Positions 63,322 through 64,000 of a stretch of DNA of 64,000 nt are shown here, piece after piece. The DNA comes from Chryseobacterium sp. (GTDB lineage: Bacteria; Bacteroidota; Bacteroidia; Flavobacteriales; Weeksellaceae): NCBI RefSeq assembly GCF_008014695.1, contig NZ_VOXE01000003.1, positions 62,001-126,000 of the forward strand, read 5' to 3'. The stretch's first letter is position 1; each line of letters opens with the position of its first letter. The translations under genes and the position numbers were made by a program. The notes below the pieces were generated by a model. It saw nothing but the letters and a program-made list of their open reading frames with translations. It was not told the DNA's origin and searched no databases.

Positions 63322-63418
63322 AAAAATTGAAGATTGGTGGGCTTTGATCATACGAAATTACGGAAAATGTACGTTACTAAGTTTGTTACACATCTATTGA
63401 TTATTAAAAATTAAAAAA

Positions 63419-63859
63419 ATGAAGAAACTATTTTTCGCTTTCTCTATTTTATTTGCCGGCAGCATGCTTTCAGCACAGGCTTGGACCGGAAAAGGCGACC
63501 AGAAAGTTCAGGCAGGTTTAAATGCGTGGGGTTACGGAACCGGGCTTACCGGCACTTATGATTACGGACTCTCGAATCTGGTATCAGTCGGTGCAGGTCT
63601 TAACATTTATTTCGACGGGTACCGCAATAATGATATCGACAATAATATTTTTGCCTTTGGAAGGGTTAATTTTCACCTTCAGGATGCACTGCAGCTCCCG
63701 GAAAAGTGGGATGTTTATCCCGGAGTTGATCTGGGCGTTCTCGGCAGGGATTTCGGAATCGGCGTGCACATCGGAGCCCGGTACTTTTTTACCGAAAAAT
63801 GGGGTGCTTTTGCAGAAGTCGGCAACAACGGCAGTTTAGGCGTTTCTTTTAATTTTTAA
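63419..63859 (+). CDS. Putative outer-membrane protein
   Basis: A 146-residue protein with a signal peptide (1-19, ending LSAQ) and repeated beta strands with glycine turns (NAWGYGTGLTGTYDYGL, VSVGAGLNIYFDG). It ends GSLGVSFNF with a terminal phenylalanine, typical of outer-membrane barrels. It resembles the DUF6646 type from memory, with low certainty. It is closed by a terminator at 63879-63904. Confidence 0.8.
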   Translation: MKKLFFAFSILFAGSMLSAQAWTGKGDQKVQAGLNAWGYGTGLTGTYDYGLSNLVSVGAGLNIYFDGYRNNDIDNNIFAFGRVNFHLQDALQLPEKWDVYPGVDLGVLGRDFGIGVHIGARYFFTEKWGAFAEVGNNGSLGVSFNF

Positions 63860-63878
63860 AGGATTTAAAATCAGACAG

Positions 63879-63904
63879 AAGGTTCTCGAATTGAGGACCT
63901 TTTT
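63879..63904 (+). terminator. Terminator after the outer-membrane protein gene
   Basis: AAGGTTCTC (63879-63887) pairs with GAGGACCTT (63893-63901) with one G-U pair around a 5-base loop, followed by a T run. Confidence 0.8.
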
Positions 63905-63906
63905 TA

Positions 63907-63937
63907 TTTGGCATGCTTTTGATAATTCGTATCTTCG
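63907..63937 (+). promoter_or_regulatory. Promoter of the rseP-like gene
   Basis: TTTG (63907-63910), a 19-base spacer and TATCTTCG (63930-63937) give a near-consensus Bacteroidetes promoter. The transcript would start near 63945, about 19 bases before the ATG at 63964. Confidence 0.65.
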
Positions 63938-63963
63938 CAAATCTTTAATTTTAAACAGAATAA

Positions 63964-64000
63964 ATGACATTCATTCAATTATTTCAATTCATCCTCAGCA
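63964..64000 (+). CDS. rseP: Start of a site-2 protease RseP-like gene (runs off the window)
   Basis: Only 12 codons are inside the window: MTFIQLFQFILS. This hydrophobic start looks like Bacteroidetes RseP, where a similar segment precedes the HELGH zinc motif. That motif lies outside, so the call rests on memory of the family and on the promoter just upstream. It is partial. Confidence 0.45.
   Translation, partial: MTFIQLFQFILS

Overview
The window reads as chromosomal DNA of a flavobacterium, most likely from the Chryseobacterium group (Weeksellaceae). This is inferred from gene content: a Bacteroidetes-type tyrosine ammonia-lyase and flexirubin-type pigment genes, a PorD-like (DUF4835) protein of the type IX secretion system, and the block bamD-rpoZ-coaBC-porD-recN. 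IleRS is of the long type. Promoters match the Bacteroidetes pattern (TTTG, about 19 bases, TAnnTTTG), and genes lack Shine-Dalgarno sites. The DNA is moderately AT-rich and almost all coding. I found no rRNA, tRNA, CRISPR array, transposase or prophage gene.

Layout. 1-1601 (minus): start of xerD, dCMP deaminase, enoyl-CoA hydratase. 1700-4247: catalase and a divergent OxyR with both redox cysteines. 4267-5764: metK behind a Bacteroidetes promoter and a likely SAM-II riboswitch, ended by a strong terminator. 5794-7938: two secreted proteins of unknown function around an ECF sigma factor followed by a 44-residue protein too short for routine ORF calling. 8000-12516: tadA, coaX, an M1 peptidase and a phenylacetate-CoA-ligase-like enzyme. 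12683-18803: ileS, a DksA-like protein without its zinc finger, two small proteins, lspA and meaB. 18796-20613: envelope lipoproteins including an M48 protease. 20675-25091: five genes of an aryl-polyene/flexirubin type (halogenase-like flavoprotein, tyrosine ammonia-lyase, FabG-like reductase, secreted protein, FabZ-like hotdog) set between housekeeping genes. 25123-31760: trpS, a cytochrome c lipoprotein, comM/yifB, a HEMLH protein, a CsaA-like tRNA-binding protein, a DEDD exonuclease, a SufT-like protein, OsmC and an HMG-CoA-lyase-like enzyme. 31940-38415: pepT, an LpxH-like phosphoesterase, thiL, a thioesterase, a HI0933-type flavoprotein and mnmA. 38412-44537 (minus): recN, porD-like, coaBC, rpoZ, bamD, TetR. 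44625-47033: TatD, tcdA, rnpA, DUF4126. 47068-55156 (minus): a long disordered TPR protein, lptE, a sigma-54 activator, miaB, three tandem TonB-C-like secreted proteins, lysA. 55289-59804: a DnaQ-type exonuclease, a HerA-like ATPase, a coiled-coil protein and a secreted-protein gene broken by one missing base. 59952-62550: a persulfide-handling operon (CstB-like dioxygenase-rhodanese, rhodanese lipoprotein, cupin, small membrane protein, thioredoxin). 62557-64000: omega-amidase-like nitrilase, an outer-membrane protein and the start of rseP.

The genes serve mainly translation and tRNA modification (ileS, trpS, tadA, mnmA, miaB, tcdA, rnpA), envelope building (lspA, bamD, lptE, porD-like, lpxH-like), cofactor synthesis (coaX, coaBC, thiL, metK) and oxidative or sulfur stress (katA/oxyR, OsmC, the CstB-like operon). 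The least explained parts are the sigma-factor/small-protein pair, the pigment gene island, the persulfide operon, the HEMLH protein, the tandem TonB-C-like genes and the frameshifted gene. All functions are inferred from sequence alone; no database search was run.
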